Translations under genes and position numbers: made by a program
NCBI RefSeq assembly: GCF_032191775.1
Contig: NZ_CP132507.1
Span: 1,203,001 to 1,267,000 of the forward strand
DNA: 64,000 nucleotides
Reading direction: 5' to 3'
From: Rhodoferax mekongensis
GTDB taxonomy: Bacteria; Pseudomonadota; Gammaproteobacteria; Burkholderiales; Burkholderiaceae_C
Notes under the pieces: generated by a model
Database searches by the model: none
What the model was told of the DNA's origin: nothing
The model's input: only the letters and a program-made list of their open reading frames with translations
Part shown: positions 18,161 to 26,799 of the stretch, piece by piece
Position numbering within the stretch: the first letter of the stretch is position 1
Layout of the letters: each line of letters opens with the position of its first letter

Positions 18161-18979
18161 TCAGGCTTGGGGTTTGGCTTTGCGGCGATGGGCTACGGTG
18201 CCCATCAATGCCAAACCGGCCAGCAACATGGCGTAGGTCTCAGGCTCAGGCACGGCTGGGATCACATTCCCGTTACGGACGCTGAAGTTGTACTGCCCAT
18301 TCACATTGGAGTTCAGCTGGTGGCTGATCAAGGCGTTTGCGCCGGAGTTGAGCAAGGCGCCATTCACGGCGGAGCCCGCCAGTTCGAAAGAGTTGGTGCT
18401 GCCATTGGACCAGCCGGCTCTTGCAGAAGCTCCACCAAAACCGTTGACGCCGCGACTCGCGCTTCCGGTTTCCCAGCTGATGTTGTCGTAGTTGAATTGG
18501 AAGTCAAAGTTGCCAGCGCCGGTATCCGAGCGGTCTGTCACGATCAGTTGGAAGCTGTTGGTTTTGTCCGCTTGGCTGGCGTAGTACCCCACATTAAGCC
18601 AGTTCACGCCAAAGGTTTGCCGCCCATTGACAGTAGCGCGTCCATATTGCGTGAGACCGCTGTTGATGTTGCGGGTGTCGACGTCTGCAAAGAATGGCGC
18701 AAGCATGGGGGTGCTGGTGCTGAGCAGACTGAAAGGAGTAAATGTGGACAGCGCTGCGTTGAAGGTCACATTGCCGTTGTTGTTGACATACAGTTGGCTG
18801 AAATTGGAGCCATAGAAGTTGATGTTGAACCCGATGTCAACTCTGCCCGTTGACAGGTCGTCATTCGCGGCAAGAGTGTTGCCGGTGTACAAATTGGCGT
18901 CATGTACGGCACCTGCCATGGCTGGCGCGGTGGCAAAGGTCATGGCCAGCAAAGTACTGGCGGCGATGTTTTTGAACAT
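18161..18979 (-). CDS. PEP-CTERM sorted extracellular protein with nidogen-like domain
   Basis: 272-residue exported protein. A signal peptide (about residues 1-22, cleavage after AMAG) precedes a nidogen/NIDO-like domain (about 40-180) with the typical pattern: open FNGSGNV-type core (NNNGNVTF), PFFADVDTR and a Trp-containing strand FGVNWLNVGYY. The C-terminus is a textbook PEP-CTERM signal: VPEPETYAM, a hydrophobic helix (LLAGLALMGTVA) and RRKAK. Such proteins are processed by an exosortase (EpsH/XrtA), usually encoded in an exopolysaccharide locus elsewhere, and end up at the surface or in the biofilm matrix. The start has AGGGAG 8 bases upstream. No exosortase is in this window. Confidence 0.92.
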   Translation of the reverse strand: MFKNIAASTLLAMTFATAPAMAGAVHDANLYTGNTLAANDDLSTGRVDIGFNINFYGSNFSQLYVNNNGNVTFNAALSTFTPFSLLSTSTPMLAPFFADVDTRNINSGLTQYGRATVNGRQTFGVNWLNVGYYASQADKTNSFQLIVTDRSDTGAGNFDFQFNYDNISWETGSASRGVNGFGGASARAGWSNGSTNSFELAGSAVNGALLNSGANALISHQLNSNVNGQYNFSVRNGNVIPAVPEPETYAMLLAGLALMGTVAHRRKAKPQA

Positions 18980-19103
18980 ACTTGTGCTCCCTGTTGATAG
19001 GGCTTGAAGTATTGACGCGCAATGTGATGAAGTGGCTGCACCGCTGTGGTGCTTTCGGACTAGGCGCTCCGTAATCTTTGTAATTGCCTGTTACGAAGAG
19101 CAC

Positions 19104-19126
19104 AAAGGGCTCCCGCAGGAGCCCTC
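19104..19126 (-). terminator. Intrinsic terminator after miaB
   Basis: 8-bp perfect stem AGGGCTCC (19106-19113) with GGAGCCCT (19118-19125), followed on the minus strand by only a short T stretch (TTTGTG). It is almost identical to the hairpin at 18118-18142. Confidence 0.7.
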
Positions 19127-19147
19127 AAGCCTTTGCTGCTGGTGAGC

Positions 19148-20485
19148 TCAGGCCACGGTCTCGGTGGTCAGTACCTCGCCGCGCAAGGTATAGCTGCGCG
19201 TCTCAGTGATGGTGACATCCACCAACTGCCCCACCAAGCGTGGATTGCCGGCAAAGTTCACCACGCGGTTGCACTCGGTGCGGCCCATGAGCTCGCCGTT
19301 GTCGCGCTTGCTACTTCCTTCCACCAGAATGCGTTGCACCGTACCCAGGCGCTGCTCGCTGATGCGGGCGATGTTGGCGTTGATGGCGGCTTGCAGCTCT
19401 TGCAGGCGGGCCAGCTTTACGTCGTGCGGCGTGTCGTCGTGCAGGTTGGCAGCTGGCGTGCCGGGGCGGGGGCTGAAGATGAAGCTGAAGGAGTTGTCAA
19501 AGCCGATGTCGTGGATCAGCTTCATCATCTTGGCGTGGTCTTCGTCCGTCTCGCCGGGGAAGCCGACGATGAAGTCGGAGCTGATGCTCATGTCGGGCCG
19601 GATGGCGCGCAGCTTGCGGATGGTGCTCTTGTATTCCATGGCGGTGTAGCCGCGCTTCATGGCCATCAAGATTTTGTCGCTGCCGTGCTGCACCGGCAGG
19701 TGCAAGTGACTCACCAGTTTGGGCAGTTTTTCATACGCCGCAATAAGGCTGGGTGTGAACTCGTTGGGGTGGCTGGTGGTGTAGCGGATGCGCTCGATGC
19801 CCGGGATGTCGCTCACGTACTCCAGCAAGGTGGCAAAGTCGGCCATCTCGCCCGAGTCACCCATGGCGTTGCGCCAGGCATTCACGTTCTGGCCCAGCAG
19901 GTTCACCTCTTTCACGCCCTGGTCGGCCAAGCCGGCAACTTCGACCAACACATCTTCAAACGGGCGGTTGATTTCGGTACCTCGGGTGTAGGGCACCACG
20001 CAGTAGCTGCAGTATTTGGAGCAGCCTTCCATGATGCTCACGAACGCACTGGCACCTTCCACCTTGGCAGGCGGCAGATGGTCAAACTTTTCGATCTCTG
20101 GGAAGCTAATGTCCACCTGCGGCTTGTCCAGCGCTTTGCGGGCATTCAGCATTTCTGGCAGGCGGTGCAGGGTTTGCGGGCCGAACACCACGTCCACATA
20201 AGGTGCGCGCTTGATGATTTCAGCGCCTTCTTGGCTGGCCACGCAGCCGCCCACGCCGATTTGCACGCCCTTGGCCTTGAGGTGCTTGATACGGCCCAGG
20301 TCGCTGAACACTTTTTCTTGTGCCTTCTCACGCACCGAGCAGGTGTTGAACAGAATCAGGTCGGCCTGCTCCACGTCATCGGTGGGCTCATAGCCCTGGG
20401 CTGCACCCAGCACGTCGGCCATCTTGTCTGAGTCGTACTCGTTCATCTGGCAGCCGAAGGTTTTGATAAAGACTTTTTTGGACAT
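19148..20485 (-). CDS. miaB: tRNA-2-methylthio-N6-dimethylallyladenosine synthase MiaB
   Basis: Radical-SAM methylthiotransferase that converts i6A37 to ms2i6A37 in tRNAs reading codons that start with U. Length is 445 residues. The N-terminal UPF0004 domain has the three auxiliary-cluster cysteines ([34 protein letters not shown]). The radical-SAM core has the C-x3-C-x2-C motif CSKYCSYC, and a C-terminal TRAM domain follows. The ATG at 20485 gives [15 protein letters not shown], the normal family start. A dispersed repeat copy begins 18 bases upstream of the start codon. Confidence 0.97.
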   Translation of the reverse strand: MSKKVFIKTFGCQMNEYDSDKMADVLGAAQGYEPTDDVEQADLILFNTCSVREKAQEKVFSDLGRIKHLKAKGVQIGVGGCVASQEGAEIIKRAPYVDVVFGPQTLHRLPEMLNARKALDKPQVDISFPEIEKFDHLPPAKVEGASAFVSIMEGCSKYCSYCVVPYTRGTEINRPFEDVLVEVAGLADQGVKEVNLLGQNVNAWRNAMGDSGEMADFATLLEYVSDIPGIERIRYTTSHPNEFTPSLIAAYEKLPKLVSHLHLPVQHGSDKILMAMKRGYTAMEYKSTIRKLRAIRPDMSISSDFIVGFPGETDEDHAKMMKLIHDIGFDNSFSFIFSPRPGTPAANLHDDTPHDVKLARLQELQAAINANIARISEQRLGTVQRILVEGSSKRDNGELMGRTECNRVVNFAGNPRLVGQLVDVTITETRSYTLRGEVLTTETVA

Positions 20486-20502
20486 GATGGGTTTGTTTCA
20501 AT

Positions 20503-20558
20503 GCTATGAATTCAGGAGCTGCTCGCGCAAATGCAGCGGGCACCAGGGGGCCAAATGA
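20503..20558 (+). repeat. 56-bp dispersed repeat, copy 2
   Basis: Begins GCTATGAATTCAGGAGCTGC on the plus strand with CGCGCA at offset 22 and GGGCACCAGG at offset 36. It lies between miaB and the small secreted protein gene, in the miaB upstream region. Confidence 0.85.
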
Positions 20559-20600
20559 CTATTAAAGTGAATGCTGGTGGCGACCCGGGGTCGAACCTGC

Positions 20601-20981
20601 TCACTTGGAGTACGAGGGCTTGGCCGGAATGAGCTGGGCTTCCAGCTCTGTCAGTATCCAAACGTCGTGCAGCATGCCGTTGGGTTCGCGGGTGTACATC
20701 ACCGGCAAGGTCTGCCCGACCAGTGTTGCAGACAAAGCCAACATCCCATTGGCACCGCGAATGCGGGCGCCGGGGGACAGGCGGTCGGCTTTGGTATCCA
20801 GCAGCACCTCGGGCGGCGATTGGACAATCAGCGTGCCACGCAGCGCGTTTGAGGGGAAACTGCGTACTGCCACCACGGAGCCATCCGTAGTGGTGAGGTT
20901 CTTGCTGATAGGGCCGGTTTGTGCGAGGGCACAAGACGCCGCAAGGCTCATGGCGCAAAGCAGGAGAGTGCAGCGATTCAT
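20601..20981 (-). CDS. Hypothetical secreted protein
   Basis: 126 residues. The ATG at 20981 gives a clear signal peptide (MNRCTLLLCAMSLAASCALA, cleavage near residue 20). The mature part has about 105 residues with mixed beta-strand character (SVVAVRSFPSNALRGTLIV, GMLALSATLVGQTLPVMYTR) and no cysteine or catalytic motif I can recognise. A longer in-frame start at 21074 would remove the signal peptide from the N-terminus and is less likely. Function is unknown; similar short periplasmic proteins are common in Comamonadaceae. It is followed by a repeat and then miaB on the same strand; a shared transcript is possible. Confidence 0.7.
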   Translation of the reverse strand: MNRCTLLLCAMSLAASCALAQTGPISKNLTTTDGSVVAVRSFPSNALRGTLIVQSPPEVLLDTKADRLSPGARIRGANGMLALSATLVGQTLPVMYTREPNGMLHDVWILTELEAQLIPAKPSYSK

Positions 20982-21050
20982 GGTGTGTATCCAGAGGCTG
21001 TGAATGAAGGAGGCGATTTTACCGGCAGTGCGCAAACTGGGCCGGCCAAG

Positions 21051-21087
21051 AAAAAACCCGCAGCACTTTTGCACTGCGGGTTTTCTT
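21051..21087. terminator. Bidirectional terminator between tRNA-Met and the secreted protein gene
   Basis: Perfect 11-bp arms AAAACCCGCAG (21053-21063) and CTGCGGGTTTT (21074-21084) with a 10-base loop. T runs flank it on both strands. It lies directly behind the tRNA 3' end and most likely ends the tRNA transcript. Confidence 0.9.
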
Positions 21088-21090
21088 GTT

Positions 21091-21167
21091 TGGTGGTCGT
21101 AGGTGGACTTGAACCACCGACATCAGCATTATGAATGCTGCGCTCTAACCAACTGAGCTATACGACC
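21091..21167 (-). tRNA. tRNA-Met (CAU), elongator
   Basis: 77 bases including the encoded CCA (21091-21093). The acceptor stem GGTCGTA/TACGACC pairs fully. The D loop contains AGTTGGTTAG. The anticodon stem CAGCA/TGCTG encloses TTCATAA with anticodon CAT. The T arm GGTGG-TTCAAGT-CCACC is intact. A fully paired first base pair (G-C) marks it as an elongator and not an initiator tRNA. Confidence 0.97.
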
Positions 21168-21191
21168 GAAGACGCGCATTATATGCCAGAT

Positions 21192-21971
21192 TTATTGGTG
21201 CGTAAAGTTCGCCGCGCGTTTGTTCACGAAGGCGTCCATGCCTTCCTTCTGGTCTGCGGTGGCAAACAAGGCGTGGAACATGCGGCGCTCAAAAGCAATG
21301 CCGTCTGCCAATGTGCCTTCAAACGAGCGATTCACGGCTTCCTTGGCCGCCATGGTGGCTACTTGAGAGAAAGCGCAAATCTGCAGCGCAGCACCCAGCG
21401 CTTCTTCTTGCAGCTTGTCCAGAGGCACCACGCGGCTTACCAAGCCTGCTCGCTCGGCTTCAGCAGCGTCCATCATGCGGCCGGTCAAGGCCAGGTCCAT
21501 GGCCTTGGACTTGCCCACCGCACGGGGAAGGCGCTGCGTGCCGCCCGCGCCGGGGATGATGCCCAGCTTGATTTCGGGCTGGCCGAACTTGGCGTTGTCC
21601 GCTGCAATGATGAAGTCGCACATCATGGCCAATTCGCAGCCGCCGCCCAGCGCAAAGCCGCTCACAGCGGCGATGACCGGCTTGCGGATGGTGCGTATGG
21701 TTTCCCAGTTGCGGGTGATGAAGTCGCCCTTGTAGGCATCTGCAAAGCTGAACTTGGCCATGGCCGTGATGTCTGCGCCGGCGGCAAAGGCTTTCTCACT
21801 GCCGGTGATCACCATGCAGCCGATGGCGGTGTCTGCGTCAAAGGCCTTGAGCGCCGCGCCCAATTCATCCATCAGTTGATCATTCAGCGCGTTGAGCTGC
21901 TTGGGGCGGTTGAGCGTGATGATGGCAACTTTGTCGCCTTCGATACGGGTGGTGATGCATTCGTAGCTCAT
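21192..21971 (-). CDS. Enoyl-CoA hydratase
   Basis: Crotonase-fold enzyme of 259 residues that hydrates trans-2-enoyl-CoA in beta-oxidation or aromatic degradation. Signature parts are the oxyanion-hole region [12 protein letters not shown], the first catalytic Glu in [10 protein letters not shown], and the second Glu region [20 protein letters not shown]. The ATG at 21971 gives [13 protein letters not shown]; the open frame extends further upstream without a family match. GGAG lies about 9 bases before the ATG. It is divergent from the crotonase-family gene at 22026; only 54 bases separate the starts, so their promoters must overlap. Specific substrate unknown; PaaF- or short-chain-type is likely. 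Confidence 0.9.
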   Translation of the reverse strand: MSYECITTRIEGDKVAIITLNRPKQLNALNDQLMDELGAALKAFDADTAIGCMVITGSEKAFAAGADITAMAKFSFADAYKGDFITRNWETIRTIRKPVIAAVSGFALGGGCELAMMCDFIIAADNAKFGQPEIKLGIIPGAGGTQRLPRAVGKSKAMDLALTGRMMDAAEAERAGLVSRVVPLDKLQEEALGAALQICAFSQVATMAAKEAVNRSFEGTLADGIAFERRMFHALFATADQKEGMDAFVNKRAANFTHQ

Positions 21972-22025
21972 GATGGAAGTCTCCGGATTTTTGATGTTTT
22001 GAACTATAGCGAAGAGGGTTTGCAC

Positions 22026-22850
22026 ATGACTGACGCCGGCACGACTCCTACCAACTCCCCTGAATCTACCGTCACCTACGCAGCACAGGGCGCAGTGGCT
22101 TTGCTGACCTTGAATCGCCCGGCTAGCCTGAACAGCTTCACCCGCCAAATGCATGCTGATTTGTGGAAGGCGCTGGACCGCGCAGAAGCGGATTCCGCCA
22201 TCCGTGCCGTGGTGATTACCGGTGCAGGCCGTGGCTTCTGCGCAGGGGCGGATTTGACGGAATTCGATTTCGAGCCCGGCCCCAATCTCGTGGAGCGCGC
22301 CGACCCCGGCCCCGTGATCGACCAGGCTTTCAACCCCACCACCCGGCGCATTCAGGCTTTGCGCATGCCGGTGATTGCGGCCGTCAATGGCGTGGCTGCG
22401 GGGGCAGGGGCTTCACTGGCATTGGCTTGCGATGTGGCGATTGCTGCGCCGGGTGCCAAGTTCATTCAGGCATTCAGCAAGATAGGGCTGGTGCCTGACG
22501 CCGGCAGCAGCTGGTTCATGCCCCAGCGCTTGGGCATGGCCCGGGCGCTTGCCTTGGCGATGACCGGTGATGCACTACCTGCGGCGCAGGCCAAAGACTG
22601 GGGGCTGATCTGGGAAGTGGCCGACGACTGTGTCACCGCCGCCATGGATATGGCCCGTCGCTTGGCCGCGATGCCGACAAGCGCGCTGGTGGCCACCCGC
22701 CATTTACTGCGCGACGGGCTTCACCGCAGCCTGTACCAACAGCTGGACGCCGAGCGGGATATCCAAAGTGCCATGGGCCGCACCCATGACTATTTAGAGG
22801 GCGTCATGGCATTCCGGGAGAAACGTACCCCGCGGTTTACCGGCAATTAG
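22026..22850 (+). CDS. Enoyl-CoA hydratase/isomerase family protein (PaaG-like)
   Basis: Crotonase superfamily member, 274 residues. Motifs include [23 protein letters not shown] (oxyanion hole) and [20 protein letters not shown]. The last resembles PaaG, where an Asp in this loop replaces the hydratase Glu, pointing to an isomerase such as ring-1,2-epoxyphenylacetyl-CoA isomerase. The first catalytic Glu position ([11 protein letters not shown]) is also not Glu, consistent with isomerase activity. The frame stays open far upstream over the neighbouring genes, but the ATG at 22026 is the only start that gives a family-like N-terminus. No other phenylacetate genes are present, so the pathway is uncertain. 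Confidence 0.85.
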   Translation: MTDAGTTPTNSPESTVTYAAQGAVALLTLNRPASLNSFTRQMHADLWKALDRAEADSAIRAVVITGAGRGFCAGADLTEFDFEPGPNLVERADPGPVIDQAFNPTTRRIQALRMPVIAAVNGVAAGAGASLALACDVAIAAPGAKFIQAFSKIGLVPDAGSSWFMPQRLGMARALALAMTGDALPAAQAKDWGLIWEVADDCVTAAMDMARRLAAMPTSALVATRHLLRDGLHRSLYQQLDAERDIQSAMGRTHDYLEGVMAFREKRTPRFTGN

Positions 22851-22875
22851 CTACGAAGTATCAGGACGGCCAGCT

Positions 22876-24750
22876 TCAGCTGGAACTGTCCAGCCATTTG
22901 TTGGCAGCGGCCGCATCGCGCACCGACAGGCGCACGGCTTGAGAGGCTGCAGGCAGGGTGAGTTGCAGGTTCATCAGCCGCTTGTCACGCGACACGAGTG
23001 CTGTGACTTTCTTGGCCTTGCCGGTGTAAAGCGTCAGGTCGTCCAAGGCTTGCATGCGCCAAGGCTCGCCCTCGGTTTGCACGGCCAGCCACTCGTCGCC
23101 CGCCGCAAAACCGGCCTTTTCGGCCGCACCGCCGCGCAGCACCTGCTGGATGAACAGCCCGCCGGACTCCTTGACGCGCAGCCCCAGCTGTTGGGCCACC
23201 TGGTCCGGCTCGCGGTTTACTTGCACACCGTGCCGCTCCAGCAGCTCGGCCACCGGCAGCTCCTTGGTGCTGTGCACCCAGCGCTCCAAGTCTTTGGCAA
23301 ACGAGCGGCCGCCCAGCGCTTGCAGCACGACAAGCAAGTCAGCCTCAGCCATGGGGCCGCCGGCGCAACGCGTCCAGAGGCCACGCATCACGGCATCCAG
23401 CGTGGTTTTTCCCTCAGCGCGCAGGGTCAGGTCCAGGCACAGGCCGACCAGGGAACCCTTGGTGTAGTAGCTCACCGTCGCGTTGGCGGTGTTCTCGTCC
23501 TGCCGGTAGTACTTCACCCAGGCGTCAAAGCTGCTTTGGGCCACGCTCTGCACCAGTCGGCCGGGCGTCTGGTTCACTTGGTTGATGGTCTTGCTCAGCA
23601 GTTTGAGGTAGGCCGCGTTGTCGATGCGCTTGGCGCGGCGCAAGAGCAGATCGTCGTAGTAGCTGGTGAAGCCTTCAAAGAACCACAGCAGCTCGGTGTA
23701 GTTTTCCCGGGTGTAGTCATAGGTGGCCAGTTCTGCGGGGCGCAAGCGCTTCACGTTCCAGGTGTGGAAGTACTCGTGGCTGATCAGCCCCAGCAGCGTG
23801 GTGTAGCCCTCGGGCTGCTTGTGTGTGGTGGGCGCCAGCGTGCTGCGGGGCAGGCGCGGCAGGTCTTTGCGGTTGCAGATCAGCGCCGTGGAGTTTTTGT
23901 GCTCCAGCCCGCCGTAGCCGTCGTGCACCGCGGCCAGCATGAAGACGTAGTTTTTGAATGGAATCGGGCTCTGGCGCCCATCCTTTGTGCGCGAGGCGCT
24001 CTCTTTTTGATAGCTTTCGAGCTCGCTGCCATGCCAGAAACGCATCTCGGCCTCGCAGATGGCGCGGGTGTCGGCCAGCAGTTGCTCGCCATCGAAGCTG
24101 GGCGGGGCGCCCGCCACCACAAAGCGGTGCGGCACTCCGAATACCTCGAAGCTGCCGCTCCAGAACGGGCCCATTTCCACCGGGCAGTCCACCAGCGTGT
24201 CGTAGTCGGCAGCGCGGTAGAGGCCGAAGCCGGCTTTGTCGATGCGCACCGGCTCCAGTCCGGTGGCCAGCTGCCAGCTTTGGGCGTCTGCAACCGGCAG
24301 CATTTCCAACGTGTGCGGCAGTGCTGCTGCTTCGGGCACCTGCAGGCACAGGCTGGTGCCATTGAAAAAACCGCGCTGCGCGTCCAGCCAAGCGGTGCGC
24401 ACGGAGGCGTCGAAGGCGTAGACCTCGTAGCTCACTTCCAGCGGCAGCTCCGGGCGGCAGTGGGCTTGCCAGGTCGCCTTGTCCAGTTGCTCGGCTGCGA
24501 CCCGCTTGCCGCCTTGGCGGCATTCCAGCTTTTGCAGGTGCTTGGCAAATTCGCGCAGCAGGTAGCTACCCGGTATCCAAGCCGGAAGCCGCAGCATCTG
24601 CTGGATGGCCGGCGACGCCACCGTCATGGTGACCCGGTAGAGGTGGGCATGCAGATCTGCCACTTCCACCCTGTAGTGCACTGCAGCCTGAGGGGCAGAG
24701 GTCTTTGCCACGGATTTGGCGGTCTTGGGGGACTTGGAGGAATTTTTCAT
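22876..24750 (-). CDS. M61 family metallopeptidase with PDZ domain
   Basis: 624-residue zinc aminopeptidase-like protein (glycyl aminopeptidase family). The N-terminal beta-domain (about 25-200) is followed by a thermolysin-like domain with the zinc motif HEYFH (His325, Glu326, His329) in ISHEYFHTWNVKRL and the downstream Glu in WFFEGFTSYYDD. A PDZ domain (about 500-600) includes GLRVKESGGLFIQQV and GDEWLAV. There is no obvious signal peptide; the N-terminus is Lys/Ser-rich. A 56-bp dispersed repeat lies in frame within the gene (23959-24014) and encodes part of the segment before NYVFML. Substrates are unknown. dsbC follows upstream on the same strand with 99 bases between. Confidence 0.9.
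   Translation of the reverse strand: MKNSSKSPKTAKSVAKTSAPQAAVHYRVEVADLHAHLYRVTMTVASPAIQQMLRLPAWIPGSYLLREFAKHLQKLECRQGGKRVAAEQLDKATWQAHCRPELPLEVSYEVYAFDASVRTAWLDAQRGFFNGTSLCLQVPEAAALPHTLEMLPVADAQSWQLATGLEPVRIDKAGFGLYRAADYDTLVDCPVEMGPFWSGSFEVFGVPHRFVVAGAPPSFDGEQLLADTRAICEAEMRFWHGSELESYQKESASRTKDGRQSPIPFKNYVFMLAAVHDGYGGLEHKNSTALICNRKDLPRLPRSTLAPTTHKQPEGYTTLLGLISHEYFHTWNVKRLRPAELATYDYTRENYTELLWFFEGFTSYYDDLLLRRAKRIDNAAYLKLLSKTINQVNQTPGRLVQSVAQSSFDAWVKYYRQDENTANATVSYYTKGSLVGLCLDLTLRAEGKTTLDAVMRGLWTRCAGGPMAEADLLVVLQALGGRSFAKDLERWVHSTKELPVAELLERHGVQVNREPDQVAQQLGLRVKESGGLFIQQVLRGGAAEKAGFAAGDEWLAVQTEGEPWRMQALDDLTLYTGKAKKVTALVSRDKRLMNLQLTLPAASQAVRLSVRDAAAANKWLDSSS
23959..24014 (-). repeat. 56-bp dispersed repeat, copy 3, inside the M61 gene
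   Basis: Minus strand begins GCTATCAAAAAGAGAGCGCC, with CGCGCA at offset 22 and GGGCGCCAGAGCCCGATT at offset 36. It aligns with copy 1 over all 56 positions without a gap. It is read through in frame, contributing roughly residues SYQKESASRTKDGRQSPIPF. Confidence 0.8.
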
Positions 24751-24751
24751 G

Positions 24752-24807
24752 CCAAAACACCGGTTTGCGCCCGCCGGATATGCGCGAGCAGCTATGAATT
24801 CAGGAGC
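24752..24807 (-). repeat. 56-bp dispersed repeat, copy 4
   Basis: Minus strand begins GCTCCTGAATTCATAGCTGC, then TCGCGCA and GGCGGGCGC. It ends two bases before the M61 start codon, so the M61 ribosome-binding region lies in repeat-derived sequence. The outer 10 bases match the family less well. Confidence 0.75.
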
Positions 24808-24849
24808 GTTTTTTCAGGGGCGGCTGTGAAGGGCGGATGCCTGTGCGCC

Positions 24850-25578
24850 TCAGCCCTTGGCGTCTTTCAGGTGCTTCTCGATTTGCTGGGCGTCGATGGC
24901 ACCCGGCACGCGGTTGCCGTCTTCAAACAGCAGGGTGGGGGTACCCTGAATGCGGTAGGCCTTGCCGAACTCCACGTTGCGGGCCAGTGGCGTGGTGTCG
25001 CACATGGCGGCGGCGGCTGGTGCGGGTTGGTCACGAAGCATCCAATCCTGCCAGGCGACCGCCTTGTCCTTGCTGCACCAGATGGCCTTCGACTTTTCGG
25101 TGGAGTCCGGTCCCAGGATGGGGTACAGGAACATGTAGACCGTCACGTTGTCGATCTTCTGCAGGTCACGCTCAAAGCGCTTGCAGTAGCCGCAGTTGGG
25201 GTCTTCAAACACGGCGAGCTTGCGCGACCCGTTGCCACGCACGATGGTGAAGGCATCCTTGAACGGCAAGGTGTCGAATTTGATCGCAGTCAGCTTGTTG
25301 ATGCGCTCTTCGGTCAAGTTGCGCAGGCCCTTGGTCTCAAACATGTTGCCCTGAATGAGGTAGTTCCCTTTGGCATCGGTGTAATAGATCTCGGCGCCGT
25401 TGACGCGGACTTCATACAGGCCCGGAATCTTGGAGGGGCGCACTTCGTCAATGGCCTTGAGCTGGGGCACGCGTTTGGCAATGGCTTCGCGGATGGCGGC
25501 CTCTTGGGCAGTTGCGCCGGTGGTGAGGGCGGCCAAGGCCAAACCCAGGGAGGCGGCAAACAATCGGGTGAAACGCAT
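24850..25578 (-). CDS. dsbC: Periplasmic thiol:disulfide interchange protein DsbC
   Basis: Disulfide isomerase kept reduced by DsbD in the periplasm. Precursor of 242 residues with a signal peptide (about 1-25, ending TGATAQ region). The N-terminal dimerisation domain (about 26-95) precedes a thioredoxin-fold domain with active site CGYC (Cys129-Cys132 in DPNCGYCKRF) and the cis-Pro loop IQGTPTLLF. A second Cys pair (WCSKD and AMCDTT) is typical of DsbC. I chose the ATG at 25578 so that the signal peptide starts MRFTRLFAASLG. It follows the UbiH-family gene by 38 bases on the same strand. Confidence 0.93.
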   Translation of the reverse strand: MRFTRLFAASLGLALAALTTGATAQEAAIREAIAKRVPQLKAIDEVRPSKIPGLYEVRVNGAEIYYTDAKGNYLIQGNMFETKGLRNLTEERINKLTAIKFDTLPFKDAFTIVRGNGSRKLAVFEDPNCGYCKRFERDLQKIDNVTVYMFLYPILGPDSTEKSKAIWCSKDKAVAWQDWMLRDQPAPAAAAMCDTTPLARNVEFGKAYRIQGTPTLLFEDGNRVPGAIDAQQIEKHLKDAKG

Positions 25579-25616
25579 AAGAAGAAAGTTCCGTTCAGAA
25601 AAGTTGGCCAAAGGCC

Positions 25617-26744
25617 TTAAAGGCCCATCGCGCGGCGGGCTACCCAGCGCTTCAAGGGCAGAAGGTGGTCAAAGCCCCGCATGCCCCAGCTGCGTGCACT
25701 TTGCACCAGTGCATGGGGATGTGAAAAAAGTTGTTGCAAGGAATCGCCACTGCCGCCCACCAGCGCGAAGTCGGCTTTGCGGGCCCGTTCATACTGGCGT
25801 AGCAGGCGCATATCGTCCACCGAGCGCCAATAGCCGCGGCTATCCAGCACCTTCACCAGTTCAGCCACGTCGCCTAGCCCGAGGTTCAGTCCTTGGCCCG
25901 CCAGGGGGTGTACGTTGTGGGCGGCGTCACCGGCCAGTACCCAGGCGCGCTGCACACCTGCAATCGAGGCCGAGCCCACCCAGCGCCGTGCCACAGCATG
26001 CTGCAGGGGCCAACTGGCGCGGGGGCCGGTGAGGCGCAAGCTGCCCACGGCCATGCGAGTGGCGGTTTGCAATGCGTCGGTGAATTCCATGTCAGGGCTG
26101 TTCAGCAGGTGTTGTGCGCGCTCGGGACTGACTGACCACACCAGGGCGTGGAAGTTCCCTTGTGAGCCGCCCATCGGCAATAGTGCGGTAATTTCGCCTT
26201 CATGGAACCACTGGCGCGCAGTCTGCCCGTGAGGGAGTTCGCTCTCCACCCGGGCCGCGACTGCCCATTGGTCGTATTTGAACACGTCGAATTCGACGCC
26301 GAATTCATCACGCGTGGTGCTAGCGCGGCCTTCACATACGACGGTGAGGGTGGCGGGCTGGGGCGTGTCGACCACGGTGATCAGGGGCTGAAACTGCACG
26401 GCTTGTGCCAGTTGCTGCTCCATCACAGGCACATCGACGATCCAGTTCAGTGCCTCAGCCCCCTGGTCTGCTGCCGCAAAGTTCACTTGGGCTTGGGCAT
26501 CCGCTTCGACCTGCATGTGCAGGACAGGGGTGGCGCTGTCTCCGGCGGGCCAGCAACGCACCGCTTCCAACAGCGCGCGGGATTGCTGATTGAGTGCGTA
26601 GGCTCGTACATCAGCGTCTGCCACTGGGTTACCGACCGCGGTCACTACCAGGGCAACCTTCAAGCGTTTGGCCGCCAGATGCAGCGCCAGCGTGCGCCCC
26701 ACAATGCCAGCGCCACGGATACAAATGTCATAGGTTTGGGCCAT
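25617..26744 (-). CDS. UbiH/UbiF/VisC family FAD-dependent hydroxylase
   Basis: 375-residue flavoprotein monooxygenase of the ubiquinone-biosynthesis hydroxylase family. The FAD-binding GxGxxG motif is at the N-terminus (IRGAGIVGRTLAL, residues 9-21), and the second FAD motif GDAAHNVHPLAGQGLNLGLGD near residue 285 is shortened here to its core DAAHNVHPLAGQG. It probably hydroxylates a ring position of a ubiquinone precursor; which position cannot be told. The ATG at 26744 gives MAQTYDICIRGAG. It is divergent from the MOSC gene (55 bases between starts) and likely transcribed with dsbC downstream. Confidence 0.88.
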   Translation of the reverse strand: MAQTYDICIRGAGIVGRTLALHLAAKRLKVALVVTAVGNPVADADVRAYALNQQSRALLEAVRCWPAGDSATPVLHMQVEADAQAQVNFAAADQGAEALNWIVDVPVMEQQLAQAVQFQPLITVVDTPQPATLTVVCEGRASTTRDEFGVEFDVFKYDQWAVAARVESELPHGQTARQWFHEGEITALLPMGGSQGNFHALVWSVSPERAQHLLNSPDMEFTDALQTATRMAVGSLRLTGPRASWPLQHAVARRWVGSASIAGVQRAWVLAGDAAHNVHPLAGQGLNLGLGDVAELVKVLDSRGYWRSVDDMRLLRQYERARKADFALVGGSGDSLQQLFSHPHALVQSARSWGMRGFDHLLPLKRWVARRAMGL

Positions 26745-26799
26745 GCGGGCATTGTAGGAGGCTGTGCACAATGCAGGCTCCATGCACCAGGAAAGCCCC

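Noticed and set aside
21135..22025. N-terminal extension of the PaaG-like gene
   Set aside because: The frame is open through the tRNA and the opposite hydratase gene, but the added residues match no crotonase; the ATG at 22026 fits.
22939..25620. 893-codon plus-strand open frame across the M61 and dsbC genes
   Set aside because: It spans two well-supported genes and an intergenic region with no family resemblance; typical antisense shadow.
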